Shown one piece after another: positions 1 to 6,580 of a stretch of 13,016 nt of DNA; position 1 is the stretch's first letter, and each line of letters opens with the position of its first letter. Below the pieces are notes generated by a model. That model saw only the letters and a list, made by a program, of their open reading frames with translations, made no database searches and was not told the origin of the DNA. Location of the stretch: contig CAJUGZ010000105.1 of NCBI GenBank assembly GCA_910585855.1, forward strand, positions 1 through 13,016, written 5' to 3'. This DNA comes from an uncultured Lachnospiraceae bacterium. GTDB lineage: Bacteria > Bacillota_A > Clostridia > Lachnospirales > Lachnospiraceae. The position numbers and the translations under genes were made by a program.

Positions 1-53
1 TAAGACGCCGCCCTCTCACGGCGGAAACAGGGGTTCGATTCCCCTACGAGCTG
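1..53 (+). tRNA. tRNA-Glu (anticodon CUC), 3' part
   Basis: Only the part from the end of the D-arm to the discriminator base is inside the window. The anticodon stem is 8-12 paired with 20-24 around the loop 13-19, which places the anticodon CTC at 15-17, reading the Glu codon GAG. The T-arm is 29-33 paired with 41-45 with the loop TTCGATT. The 3' acceptor strand is 46-52 and base 53 (G) is the discriminator. CCA is not encoded, because the next bases are TTTT, so it would be added after transcription. The 5' half lies left of the window. Confidence 0.95.
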
Positions 54-78
54 TTTTCTTATTGTTTGTGATTATATG

Positions 79-120
79 AAAAGCGTTGTAAATTAAGTGT
101 TTACAGCGTTTTTCTTTTTT
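79..120 (+). terminator. Rho-independent terminator after tRNA-Glu
   Basis: A 14-bp stem (79-92 with 100-113, including two G-U pairs when read on the plus strand) with a 7-nt loop is followed by a T-rich run to 120. It lies 25 nt after the tRNA and would end the tRNA transcript. Because the outer stem is A/T it may also stop transcription arriving from fic on the other strand. Confidence 0.8.
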
Positions 121-133
121 AGGAATGATTCCT
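121..133. repeat. Small palindrome between tRNA terminator and fic
   Basis: AGGAATGATTCCT is a palindrome with six-base arms around a central G. It is flanked by a T-run on the left and GTTTTATTT on the right. It may be a weak extra terminator for either direction. The following 40 bases contain the tandem motif TTTACAC twice. Nothing else recognisable lies between 134 and 220. Confidence 0.3.
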
Positions 134-220
134 GTTTTATTTACACTTGTTTACACCCAAATATTTCTTGCTTTCCCAATCCTCTATTAATATTTTTTCT
201 CTTGATCTATCTTCTAAATC

Positions 221-961
221 TTACATGAAATATTTACATTTCTCCAAATAAAACTTTTGCTCCTTCTCAATAAGTCTAATCAGTTTATCTAAATTTTTCT
301 TTTCTCTATATTCTTTCAACGAATTCAGATATTCATTTCTATTTACATCCTCAATCACAACAGGTATCATTCCATTCTTTAAACATTCTCTAAAAAGTAT
401 CAGCCTGCCTGTTCTACCATTTCCATCTTGAAACGGATGAATACTTTCATATCTCACATGAAATTCCGCTAATATAGAAACATCTGCTTTCTTACTACTA
501 TACCACTCAATAAGCAATTTCATCTCATTCTCTATATTTTCTGGTTTCACAGTTTGATACACACCAATCATATTAGGACGCTTTTTATAATCACCAATTG
601 CATATCCATTTGCACGATCTTCAAACACACCTGATTTCAACTCATAATGAAATTGCTTTATCAATTTTTGTGTTAATGCTTCATCTAAAGTATCTAACAT
701 CCGATTAAACATCAGAAAATGTCCATTCATTTCCTCCACATCTTTTGCTCTATAGTAATCATCCGATTTTGGTAATATCCCATTATCAAATAATGAAGCG
801 GTTTGTTCCTCTGTTAATGTACTTCCTTCCATTTTATTCGAATTATATGCAAGTAAACGCTGCGTGTAGGCATATACGCCAGAACGATCAAATTTTTTTC
901 TTTCTATTCTGAATCTTTCTAAAAGAAAATCTAAAAATTCCTTATTTGAAAAATTATTCAT
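221..961 (-). CDS. fic: Fic domain protein (class II, self-inhibited AMPylator type)
   Basis: Fic proteins usually transfer AMP from ATP to hydroxyl side chains of target proteins; the target here is unknown. The Fic core motif HPFQDGNGRTGR spans residues 175-186 with the catalytic His175. The preceding flap region (about 122-140, GDYKKRPNMIGVYQT) is also visible. An inhibitory motif of the S-x-x-x-E-G type (SNKMEG, residues 41-46) lies N-terminal to the core, which marks class II Fic, where the inhibitory helix is part of the same chain; no separate antitoxin gene is seen. No signal peptide or membrane segment is visible, so the protein is probably cytosolic. Start choice: an upstream ATG at 985 would add 8 residues but has no Shine-Dalgarno. 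The ATG at 961 has AAAGGA (970-975) with 8-nt spacing, giving 246 aa. The gene is AT-rich and sits next to a tRNA, consistent with acquired accessory DNA. Confidence 0.93.
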   Translation of the reverse strand: MNNFSNKEFLDFLLERFRIERKKFDRSGVYAYTQRLLAYNSNKMEGSTLTEEQTASLFDNGILPKSDDYYRAKDVEEMNGHFLMFNRMLDTLDEALTQKLIKQFHYELKSGVFEDRANGYAIGDYKKRPNMIGVYQTVKPENIENEMKLLIEWYSSKKADVSILAEFHVRYESIHPFQDGNGRTGRLILFRECLKNGMIPVVIEDVNRNEYLNSLKEYREKKNLDKLIRLIEKEQKFYLEKCKYFM

Positions 962-975
962 AAATATAATCCTTT

Positions 976-1013
976 CGTTTATCATAAACGGAAACCCACT
1001 GCCTTTAGACAGT
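976..1013 (-). promoter_or_regulatory. Two small hairpins in the fic leader
   Basis: Just upstream of the fic ribosome binding site there is a perfect 15-bp palindrome (976-990, arms CGTTTA/TAAACG with a 3-nt centre). Eight bases further out is a second hairpin (998-1003 with 1008-1013), whose six pairs include a G-U pair only when read on the minus strand. Together they could fold in the fic mRNA leader or serve as an operator. The role is inferred; only the symmetry is seen. Confidence 0.35.
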
Positions 1014-1087
1014 AAGAGGAATCTTATAAATGGTTATCAAAAACACTATCTTATGTTATCATCTTCTTTAAAAATCAAAATCTATCG

Positions 1088-1243
1088 TTACTCCACATCT
1101 AATTTTTTAATTTTTCGTCTTGCTGTTCTTCTATTACTTCTTTTATACTTTCTCCAACCTTTATGATTATGAGTCCAACATGCATATTTTCTATCAAATT
1201 TATCCTCATAGGATAACTGTTTCCAATATCCTCTCCGCATCAT
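1088..1243 (-). CDS. Small basic hypothetical protein, 51 aa
   Basis: I do not recognise this family. The frame runs ATG (1243) to TAA (1088-1090). It begins MMRRGYWKQLSYEDKFD, continues with a W- and H-containing middle (CWTHNHKGW) and ends in a strongly basic Arg/Lys-rich tail, suggesting nucleic-acid binding. A good Shine-Dalgarno, GAGAGGA (1251-1257), lies 7 nt before the first ATG; a second ATG follows directly. The gene lies on the same strand as fic, 126 nt upstream of it, and both sit in the pocket between the tRNA and mnmM. There is no membrane segment. A chance ORF cannot be excluded, but the ribosome binding site, compact basic composition and position favour a real gene, possibly a remnant of mobile DNA. 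Confidence 0.55.
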   Translation of the reverse strand: MMRRGYWKQLSYEDKFDRKYACWTHNHKGWRKYKRSNRRTARRKIKKLDVE

Positions 1244-1325
1244 AAAACCATCCTCTCAAAATCAACTGCTATATAATAAATCTATCCACCAATTAACTCT
1301 GTCCGTTCTCCGTCTAGTAAACATA

Positions 1326-1408
1326 GCTGAAATCGAAAGACAGGTCTATGAAAATAGGAAACGCTAAGCGAAAGCGGACTCGGAATAGACCTGTCTTTCG
1401 ATTTCAGC
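1326..1408. repeat. Perfect 24-bp inverted repeat with 35-nt loop
   Basis: The arms at 1326-1349 and 1385-1408 are exact reverse complements over 24 bp. The 35-nt loop contains a nested 4-bp hairpin (CGCT/AGCG). There is no T-tract on either side, so this is not a standard terminator, although it lies 24 bp beyond the mnmM stop and could protect the mRNA 3' end. I see no flanking target-site duplication and no second copy in this window. It may be a short palindromic mobile repeat (MITE-like) or a structured RNA 3' end. Confidence 0.7.
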
Positions 1409-1432
1409 GTCCCCTCCTTAACAGTTCTAAAT

Positions 1433-1990
1433 TTATTTCAACTTTTTTATCAGCACCGGAATCGGCGGATGATTCGGGCGATTATAATAACAGCTTAAAA
1501 TTACAAGATACTTTTTTACATCTAATGTTTTCAAATAAGAAAGCAATGCATCCCTCTCTGCAAAACCACTCTCTCCCCCACTATAAATACACAATGTCAT
1601 AATCCCACCCGACTTTAAAAGGGAAAGTCCAGTTTCTACTGCCGCAACACTGCTCTCTGCCTTTGTAGAAATTTTATGATCTCCTTTCGGAAGATAACCA
1701 AAATTAAATACAATACAATCTACCGATTCCTCTTTTGCATAATTTCCCATCTCAGTATGAGATTCCAATAAAAGCTCTGCCTTCCAATGATAACGATCTA
1801 ATAATTCTTTTGTATGCTCTAATGCCTCCTTTTGAATATCAAATGCCAGTACTCTGCCGCTCTCTTTTACAAGCTGACACAGCAGCAGTGTATCATTTCC
1901 ATTTCCCGCTGTTGCATCAATACAAAAATCCCCTTCTTTTACCTGCTCTCGAATCCAACGCTGAATATAATCAGTAATTTGATTTTCCAT
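1433..1990 (-). CDS. mnmM: tRNA mnm5(s2)U34 methyltransferase MnmM / YtqB family
   Basis: This is a class I SAM-dependent methyltransferase of the YtqB (rRNA_methylase-like) family. In Bacillus the family was renamed MnmM and completes the mnm5 modification of the tRNA wobble uridine. Visible motifs are the SAM-binding loop DATAGNGNDT (residues 25-34), the acidic D51 at the end of the second strand, the family-specific NFGYLPKGDH (96-105) and the C-terminal CYYNRPNHPP (167-176). At 185 aa it is a normal full-length member and cytosolic. It follows argJ by 55 nt on the same strand and is probably co-transcribed. The ATG at 1990 has only a weak AGAGAG upstream. The family call is firm; the exact substrate is inferred from the family. 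Confidence 0.85.
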   Translation of the reverse strand: MENQITDYIQRWIREQVKEGDFCIDATAGNGNDTLLLCQLVKESGRVLAFDIQKEALEHTKELLDRYHWKAELLLESHTEMGNYAKEESVDCIVFNFGYLPKGDHKISTKAESSVAAVETGLSLLKSGGIMTLCIYSGGESGFAERDALLSYLKTLDVKKYLVILSCYYNRPNHPPIPVLIKKLK

Positions 1991-2045
1991 ATTTTACTCT
2001 CTCTAAACTATCCCAATATTCTATTTCTATTCACCTTAACTTCAC

Positions 2046-3284
2046 TTAACTTCGATAATCTCCGTTTATCTTAACATAATCATAGGTGAGATCACATCCC
2101 CATGCTGTAGCCTGTTCTGCTCCCTGTTTTAAATCAATTAAAATTTGTATCTCATCCTCTTTTAAAATCTCTTTTGCATATTCCTCTGAAAATGCCACTC
2201 CGCTTCCATTCCGGCAAACAGGAAGTACACCAGCACTTGAAGCCAAATCCACATCTACCTGATCAACAGAAAATTCTGCCTTTGCATTTCCAACCGCACA
2301 GAGAATCCGCCCCCAGTTAGCATCCTCTCCAAACATAGCACATTTTAATAAAGGTGAGCCAATTACGCTTTTCGCCACCGCAACTGCCGTATCCAAATCC
2401 GGCGCACCGCTGCAAGTACATTCCACTAACTTTGAAGCCCCCTCTCCATCCTTAGCCAACATCCTTGTTAAATTCATCATAACAATATATAATCCCTGCC
2501 GAAATGCCTGATATGACTCTCCTTCTTCTGCAACAATCTGATTCTGTGCCATTCCATTTGCCATTACACAAACCATATCATTCGTAGAAGTATCTCCATC
2601 AATACTTAAACAATTATAAGTAATTGAAACCACTTCTTTTAATGCCTTCTGCATCATCTCTGCTGTAATCGCTAAATCAGTCGTAATAAAATTTAAAGTA
2701 GTTGCCATATTAGGATGGATCATGCCGCTTCCCTTTGCCATTCCTCCTATTCGAACTTTCTTCCCTGCCGCCGTAAACTCTACCGCAACCTGCTTTGCTA
2801 CAGTATCTGTTGTCATAATTGCCTGCACTGCTTTATCATTTCCATTATAAGAAAGCCCCTCTGCCAATTTCGGCATTGCTGCCTGAATCGGTTCGATTGG
2901 CAGTATCTGTCCAATTACTCCTGTTGATGCCACAATCACTTCCTCAGCCGAAATCCCAAGTGCATCAGCTGCAAGCTCACACATCCTCTCTGCCTTTTCC
3001 TCTCCATCCCGATTGCAGGTATTAGCATTTTTCGAATTTGCAATCACTGCCCGTCCCTTTCCGCCCGTCGCAAAAAGATGCTTCTTTGTCACCAAAATCG
3101 GTGCACCCTTTACCTTATTTTGCGTATAAACAGCCGCTACATCACAGACAGTATCACTGACAAGCAAACATAAATCATTCTTTTCTTTTTTTTGATTCAA
3201 TCCACAATTCAGCCCATTGGCCTGAAATCCTTTCGCTGCACAAACCCCTCCATCCACATACAAATAACCATCAAAATTTTTCAT
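2046..3284 (-). CDS. argJ: Bifunctional glutamate N-acetyltransferase / ornithine acetyltransferase ArgJ
   Basis: ArgJ transfers the acetyl group from N-acetylornithine to glutamate (and, in bifunctional forms, uses acetyl-CoA), closing the cyclic route of arginine synthesis in the cytosol. The protein is 412 aa, the usual length. The self-cleavage site is in KGSGMIHPNMATTLNF: cleavage is expected between Ala194 and Thr195, making Thr195 the N-terminal nucleophile of the beta chain. The oxyanion-loop motif STGVIGQ (from residue 120) and the family C-terminus YVKINGDYRS are present. No other arginine genes are in the window. The start ATG at 3284 follows an AAGGGAAGAG stretch. Whether it is mono- or bifunctional cannot be read reliably from sequence alone. 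Confidence 0.96.
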   Translation of the reverse strand: MKNFDGYLYVDGGVCAAKGFQANGLNCGLNQKKEKNDLCLLVSDTVCDVAAVYTQNKVKGAPILVTKKHLFATGGKGRAVIANSKNANTCNRDGEEKAERMCELAADALGISAEEVIVASTGVIGQILPIEPIQAAMPKLAEGLSYNGNDKAVQAIMTTDTVAKQVAVEFTAAGKKVRIGGMAKGSGMIHPNMATTLNFITTDLAITAEMMQKALKEVVSITYNCLSIDGDTSTNDMVCVMANGMAQNQIVAEEGESYQAFRQGLYIVMMNLTRMLAKDGEGASKLVECTCSGAPDLDTAVAVAKSVIGSPLLKCAMFGEDANWGRILCAVGNAKAEFSVDQVDVDLASSAGVLPVCRNGSGVAFSEEYAKEILKEDEIQILIDLKQGAEQATAWGCDLTYDYVKINGDYRS

Positions 3285-3380
3285 CTATTCTCTTCCCTTT
3301 CCTTTCCAATTTCTTTGCAGTCCATCTATTTATCACAACTCCATACTTAACATTTCATTTATACTACACTTTCCATCCCC

Positions 3381-3431
3381 TTGTATATAGTCAAATAATA
3401 CAAAACACCTGTTCTAATCTCACTCATTATA
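3381..3431 (-). promoter_or_regulatory. Candidate argJ promoter/operator region
   Basis: Read on the minus strand, GTGAGA (3418-3423), a 17-nt spacer and TATTAT (3395-3400) form a plausible sigma-A promoter. A second -10-like TATAAT lies at 3426-3431. A 23-bp interrupted palindrome with arms TTGTAT/ATACAA (3381-3403) overlaps the first -10, and the motif TTTTGTATnAT occurs twice as a direct repeat, as would suit a repressor such as ArgR. The regulator assignment is a guess. Confidence 0.35.
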
Positions 3432-3473
3432 CAAAATACCTTTCGGCTGGTATACACAACAGGAATCCAACAC

Positions 3474-3511
3474 AAAAGAAGTTCTAGAATATACCCATAT
3501 CCTAGAACTTC
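3474..3511 (-). terminator. Rho-independent terminator of pfp
   Basis: A 15-bp stem (3478-3492 with 3497-3511, containing one G-U pair) with a 4-nt GGGT loop on the minus strand is followed by TTTTG. It lies 13 nt past the pfp stop and separates pfp from argJ. Confidence 0.85.
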
Positions 3512-3523
3512 CTTATCATATCC

Positions 3524-4759
3524 TTATCTCTTTACAAACATAGTCAAATGTCTTGGAAGACCATCCGTCATAATAGGAGTTAATTCCGCCTGAATCAAAG
3601 GTCTGATATAATTAATAAATTCTGGTGTTACATAATTTCCTTCTTCATTAATCCACTCTCTTGGAACCTTCTTTTCTACATTAGCAATTTCATGGATATC
3701 ATAAATATCGGTTGTACAAATATACGGATCGCTTGATTCTCTCTTTAAAGTAATCATCTTTCCGGTTTCCCCTTCAAATGCTGCTTTTACTGCTGCACCT
3801 GCAACCTGAAAAGCTTCTGTAATATCCACACGAGATACAATATGAGAACCGCATCTTTGCAGCGTAGCAAATTCAATCGCTCTTGTCTTACATCCACACT
3901 CTTTTGCAATCGTATTTGCTAAAAATCTTGCTGCACCTGCCAGTGTTCTATGTCCAAAGGAATCCACCTGACTTGCTGCATCGGTCATCTCGCAGACATA
4001 ACGTCCGTCACTTAAACGAATTCCTTCTGATACAGCTACAATAATCGAACGCTTTGTTTTCATAATCTCTTTTACACTGGCTACAAACTTCTCAACATCA
4101 AATTCCACTTCCGGGAGATAAAGCAAATCCGGTCCTTCACAATCCTCACACTTTGCAAGTGCTGCTGCTCCGGTCAGCCATCCTGCATTACGTCCCATAA
4201 TTTCCATAACAGTAACTACATTCGCATCATAAACTAATCCGTCACGAATTACTTCTTTTGTAACAGTACCGATAAACTTTGCTGCACTGCCAAAGCCCGG
4301 CGTATGGTCTGTAACTGCAAGATCATTATCAATCGTCTTTGGAACACCAATAAAATGAATCTTGCTTCCGTTTTCCAGTGCATAATCTGACAGCTTATTG
4401 ATGGTATCCATCGAATCATTTCCACCAATATAGAAGAAAGAATCAATTTCCAGTTTATTTAAGGTAGCAAATATTTTCTCATAAATTTCTGGCTTGTCCT
4501 TACTGTCTGGCAATTTATAACGGCAAGAACCCAAAAAAGAAGATGGTGTACGCTTTAATAGTTCAATATCCAAATCTGTATGAATATGCTCTGATAAATC
4601 TACATATTTATCTTCCAATAATCCCTGAATTCCATGAAGCATACCATATACAGTATCTGCTCCTCTGTCCTTTGCTACCTTATAAACCCCTGCAAGACTG
4701 GAATTGATTACCGCTGTCGGTCCACCGGACTGTCCGACCATAACATTTTTCTTTGACAT
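3524..4759 (-). CDS. pfp: 6-phosphofructokinase, PPi-dependent type
   Basis: This enzyme phosphorylates fructose 6-phosphate to fructose 1,6-bisphosphate in glycolysis, reversibly if PPi is the donor. Motifs in order: phosphate-binding GQSGGPTAVINS (residues 9-20), GGNDS (112-116), the catalytic PKTIDND (140-146) and MGR (188-190). Two positions decide the donor. Asp115 stands where ATP enzymes have Gly (GGDGS), and Lys141 stands before TIDND where ATP enzymes have Gly; both are hallmarks of PPi-dependent enzymes. Asn114 where many enzymes have Asp is a variant of this clade. The length of 411 aa fits the longer PPi-type subfamily rather than the roughly 320-aa ATP type. The start ATG at 4759 has an excellent AGGAGGT (4764-4770). 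The gene is a single-gene transcript with its own promoter and terminator. Confidence 0.92.
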   Translation of the reverse strand: MSKKNVMVGQSGGPTAVINSSLAGVYKVAKDRGADTVYGMLHGIQGLLEDKYVDLSEHIHTDLDIELLKRTPSSFLGSCRYKLPDSKDKPEIYEKIFATLNKLEIDSFFYIGGNDSMDTINKLSDYALENGSKIHFIGVPKTIDNDLAVTDHTPGFGSAAKFIGTVTKEVIRDGLVYDANVVTVMEIMGRNAGWLTGAAALAKCEDCEGPDLLYLPEVEFDVEKFVASVKEIMKTKRSIIVAVSEGIRLSDGRYVCEMTDAASQVDSFGHRTLAGAARFLANTIAKECGCKTRAIEFATLQRCGSHIVSRVDITEAFQVAGAAVKAAFEGETGKMITLKRESSDPYICTTDIYDIHEIANVEKKVPREWINEEGNYVTPEFINYIRPLIQAELTPIMTDGLPRHLTMFVKR

Positions 4760-4783
4760 ATGTACCTCCTAAATAATGATATA

Positions 4784-4811
4784 ATACAGCATTTTATTCA
4801 AGCTGCTGTAT
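4784..4811 (-). promoter_or_regulatory. Hairpin in the pfp leader
   Basis: A perfect 8-bp inverted repeat (4784-4791 with 4804-4811, ATACAGCA/TGCTGTAT) with a 12-nt loop lies in the pfp 5' leader, between the inferred transcription start and the ribosome binding site. It may be an operator or an mRNA 5' stabilising hairpin. No T-run follows, so it is not an obvious attenuator. Confidence 0.4.
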
Positions 4812-4833
4812 CGCTTTTTGTAAACTGTTTTTT

Positions 4834-4861
4834 ATTATATCACATCTTTTCCGATTTGTAA
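4834..4861 (-). promoter_or_regulatory. pfp promoter
   Basis: Minus strand: TTACAA (4856-4861), a 16-nt spacer and TATAAT (4834-4839), preceded by TG to give an extended -10 (TGATATAAT). This gives a leader of about 70 nt before the pfp ATG. Confidence 0.7.
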
Positions 4862-4865
4862 CTAG

Positions 4866-4892
4866 AAAAATACCATTTTTTTGTATATTTTT
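4866..4892 (-). terminator. Weak candidate terminator after the GNAT gene
   Basis: An A/T-only imperfect hairpin (AAAAATAC at 4866-4873 against GTATATTTTT at 4883-4892) lies 20 nt past the GNAT stop, immediately upstream of the pfp promoter. It is the only stem-loop in that gap and is weak. Confidence 0.25.
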
Positions 4893-4912
4893 AACGAAGG
4901 TTCTCTTTCTGT

Positions 4913-5440
4913 CTACTTTAAAAGCCGTTCATACCCAATCCGCTCCTCACCATTTTCTAAATAGATCACACCACAGCAAACAAAACCATTCTTTTTCAAC
5001 ATTCCCTGCATAGAACAATTCAGTCGATGTGTATCATTTTTTATACTAAAAACCCCTCTTTCCAAACACATCTTCACAACTTCTTCCACCATCTTTCCGG
5101 CAAGCCCTCTCCCCTTTTGCTTAGCGTCTACCACTACCCGATGAATTGCTGCATAGGGAAGATCCTCTGAAAGCCATTTCCCGTTATAAATTTTATTATA
5201 ATTCATATTCCCGTCAAAATATACCGCCATCGTTCCCACTACTTTTCCATTTTCTTCCAATACATAAGAACATCCCTTTTCCCTATCCCATATAAAACTT
5301 TCCCGATTCGGATAACCGTCCTGCCATTGAGGAATTTTTTGCACTCGAAAATACTCCTTTGCCATATCCACCATTTTCATTATACTATCCAAATCCGTTT
5401 CTTTTGCTTTTCGAAACAGCCACTTCTCTTTTTCTTCCAT
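4913..5440 (-). CDS. GNAT family N-acetyltransferase
   Basis: A single GNAT domain fills the 175-aa protein. Acetyl-CoA binding motif A is seen as VVVDAKQKGRGLAGKMVEE, with the Q/R-x-x-G-x-G/A core at residues 108-113. The C-terminal part contains DTHRLNCSMQGMLKKNGF (136-153), typical of a Firmicutes GNAT subfamily of unassigned substrate. It is cytosolic with no signal peptide. Its ATG lies 3 nt after the lgt stop with no strong Shine-Dalgarno of its own, so it is probably translated by coupling to lgt and transcribed from the lgt promoter. The substrate (small molecule or protein) cannot be told from sequence. Confidence 0.85.
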   Translation of the reverse strand: MEEKEKWLFRKAKETDLDSIMKMVDMAKEYFRVQKIPQWQDGYPNRESFIWDREKGCSYVLEENGKVVGTMAVYFDGNMNYNKIYNGKWLSEDLPYAAIHRVVVDAKQKGRGLAGKMVEEVVKMCLERGVFSIKNDTHRLNCSMQGMLKKNGFVCCGVIYLENGEERIGYERLLK

Positions 5441-5443
5441 AAT

Positions 5444-6337
5444 CTATTCTTCTTTTCCTTTACGAAAAGCATCCTCCCATTCCTTTTGTTTTAACTGCCG
5501 TCTTTTCCAAATCAAATATCCGCTTGCTCCAATCACTAATACTGCCGAAAGCAACTGTGAAACCGGAAGACTTCCAATTAAAAGCTGATCCGTACGAAGC
5601 CCTTCAATCCAAAACCGCCCTATACCATATCCAATTAAATACCAGCAAAATACCTCTCCGGTAAATTTTTTCTTTCTCCGAAATGCCAATAAAAAAATCA
5701 AAACCCCAAGATTCCAAAGCGATTCATATAAAAAAGTCGGATGCACCTGAATATACTCCACTCCGTCAATCCATAAAATATGTTCAGCAATTTCCTCTGT
5801 AATATCCCAAGGATAAACTTCTGACTTTTGTATCTGCATAGCAAAAAGCCCATCTGTATATCCGCCAAATGCTTCCCGGTTGACAAAGTTTCCCCATCGT
5901 CCAATAATCTGCCCTGTAATCAGTCCCAATACTCCCGTATCCATCATAAGCCATGGAGAAACCTTTCTTTTTTTAGCAAATACCAATAAAGTAATCACTG
6001 CACCAATAATTCCGCCATAGATAGCAAGTCCTCCTGCACGAAAATTAAAAACCTGCAAAAGATTGTCCTTATAGCGATCCCAATCAAAAATCACATAATA
6101 AATTCGAGCACCAATCAGAGCAAATAAAACCGCAAAAAAAGCAAAATCTACATACATTTCTTCATTTTGTCCTGTTTTCTTTGCCTCCCAGAAAGCCACC
6201 TTTGACCCGGCAATCACACCAATCAATATAATCACTCCATAATAAGCAATCGGAAAATCTCCTATATAAAATGCTTTTGCCAAATGTTCTATTGTAATTC
6301 CAAGATGAACAAATCGTATACTAAATGCACTGAGCAA
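5444..6337 (-). CDS. lgt: Prolipoprotein diacylglyceryl transferase
   Basis: Lgt transfers diacylglycerol from phosphatidylglycerol to the lipobox cysteine of prolipoproteins in the cytoplasmic membrane. The 297-aa protein has about seven hydrophobic segments. Signature motifs are GARIYYVIFDW (76-86), FRAGGLAIYGG (99-109; Tyr where E. coli has the His of its H-G motif, common in Firmicutes), the Lgt signature GRWGNFVNREAFG (146-158), HPTFLYES (199-206) and GRFWIEGLRTDQ (240-251) with the second essential Arg. The start codon is TTG at 6335-6337, preceded by AGAGGG (6344-6349) with 6-nt spacing; no in-frame ATG or GTG occurs before the first transmembrane segment. It is the first gene of a two-gene unit with the GNAT gene. 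Confidence 0.96.
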   Translation of the reverse strand: MLSAFSIRFVHLGITIEHLAKAFYIGDFPIAYYGVIILIGVIAGSKVAFWEAKKTGQNEEMYVDFAFFAVLFALIGARIYYVIFDWDRYKDNLLQVFNFRAGGLAIYGGIIGAVITLLVFAKKRKVSPWLMMDTGVLGLITGQIIGRWGNFVNREAFGGYTDGLFAMQIQKSEVYPWDITEEIAEHILWIDGVEYIQVHPTFLYESLWNLGVLIFLLAFRRKKKFTGEVFCWYLIGYGIGRFWIEGLRTDQLLIGSLPVSQLLSAVLVIGASGYLIWKRRQLKQKEWEDAFRKGKEE

Positions 6338-6421
6338 ACCAATCCCTCTTTTCTTTTTTGTCTGCTTTTTATTATCACTTCTCTTTTAACCCCCATATAT
6401 AAATCCATAAATATCCATATG

Positions 6422-6450
6422 ATTATAACAGAAAATATATACGATGACAA
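6422..6450 (-). promoter_or_regulatory. lgt promoter (near-consensus sigma-A)
   Basis: Minus strand: TTGTCA (6445-6450), exactly 17 nt, then TATAAT (6422-6427) with an upstream TG (TGTTATAAT). This is the best promoter in the window and gives a leader of about 78 nt to the TTG start. Confidence 0.8.
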
Positions 6451-6480
6451 CCGTTAGTTTTGCAGGAGTTTTCGTTTTAT

Positions 6481-6520
6481 TAGAGAAGAGATTGTCATTA
6501 ATTATGACCATTTTCCTCTA
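6481..6520. repeat. Imperfect palindrome upstream of the lgt promoter
   Basis: The core is a 15-bp perfect interrupted palindrome (GTCAT-TAATT-ATGAC, 6494-6508). It extends imperfectly to TAGAG/CTCTA at 6481-6485 and 6516-6520. It lies about 45 bp upstream of the lgt -35 and could bind a dimeric regulator. No U-run adjoins it. Confidence 0.35.
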
Positions 6521-6580
6521 TTTGATACCAAATAAACTCATCAAAAAAACTGTCATTCTTTATCTATTATAAGAATTCTA

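Noticed and set aside
962..985. Upstream ATG for fic at 985
   Set aside because: It lies inside a palindrome without a Shine-Dalgarno; the ATG at 961 has AAAGGA at 8 nt.
1..1408. Integrated element with tRNA-Glu as attachment site
   Set aside because: No second copy of the tRNA 3' end is found in the window and there is no integrase; the pocket is only about 1.3 kb.
1348..1602. 84-aa plus-strand ORF
   Set aside because: It begins inside the 24-bp inverted repeat and then runs antisense to mnmM, a well-supported gene.
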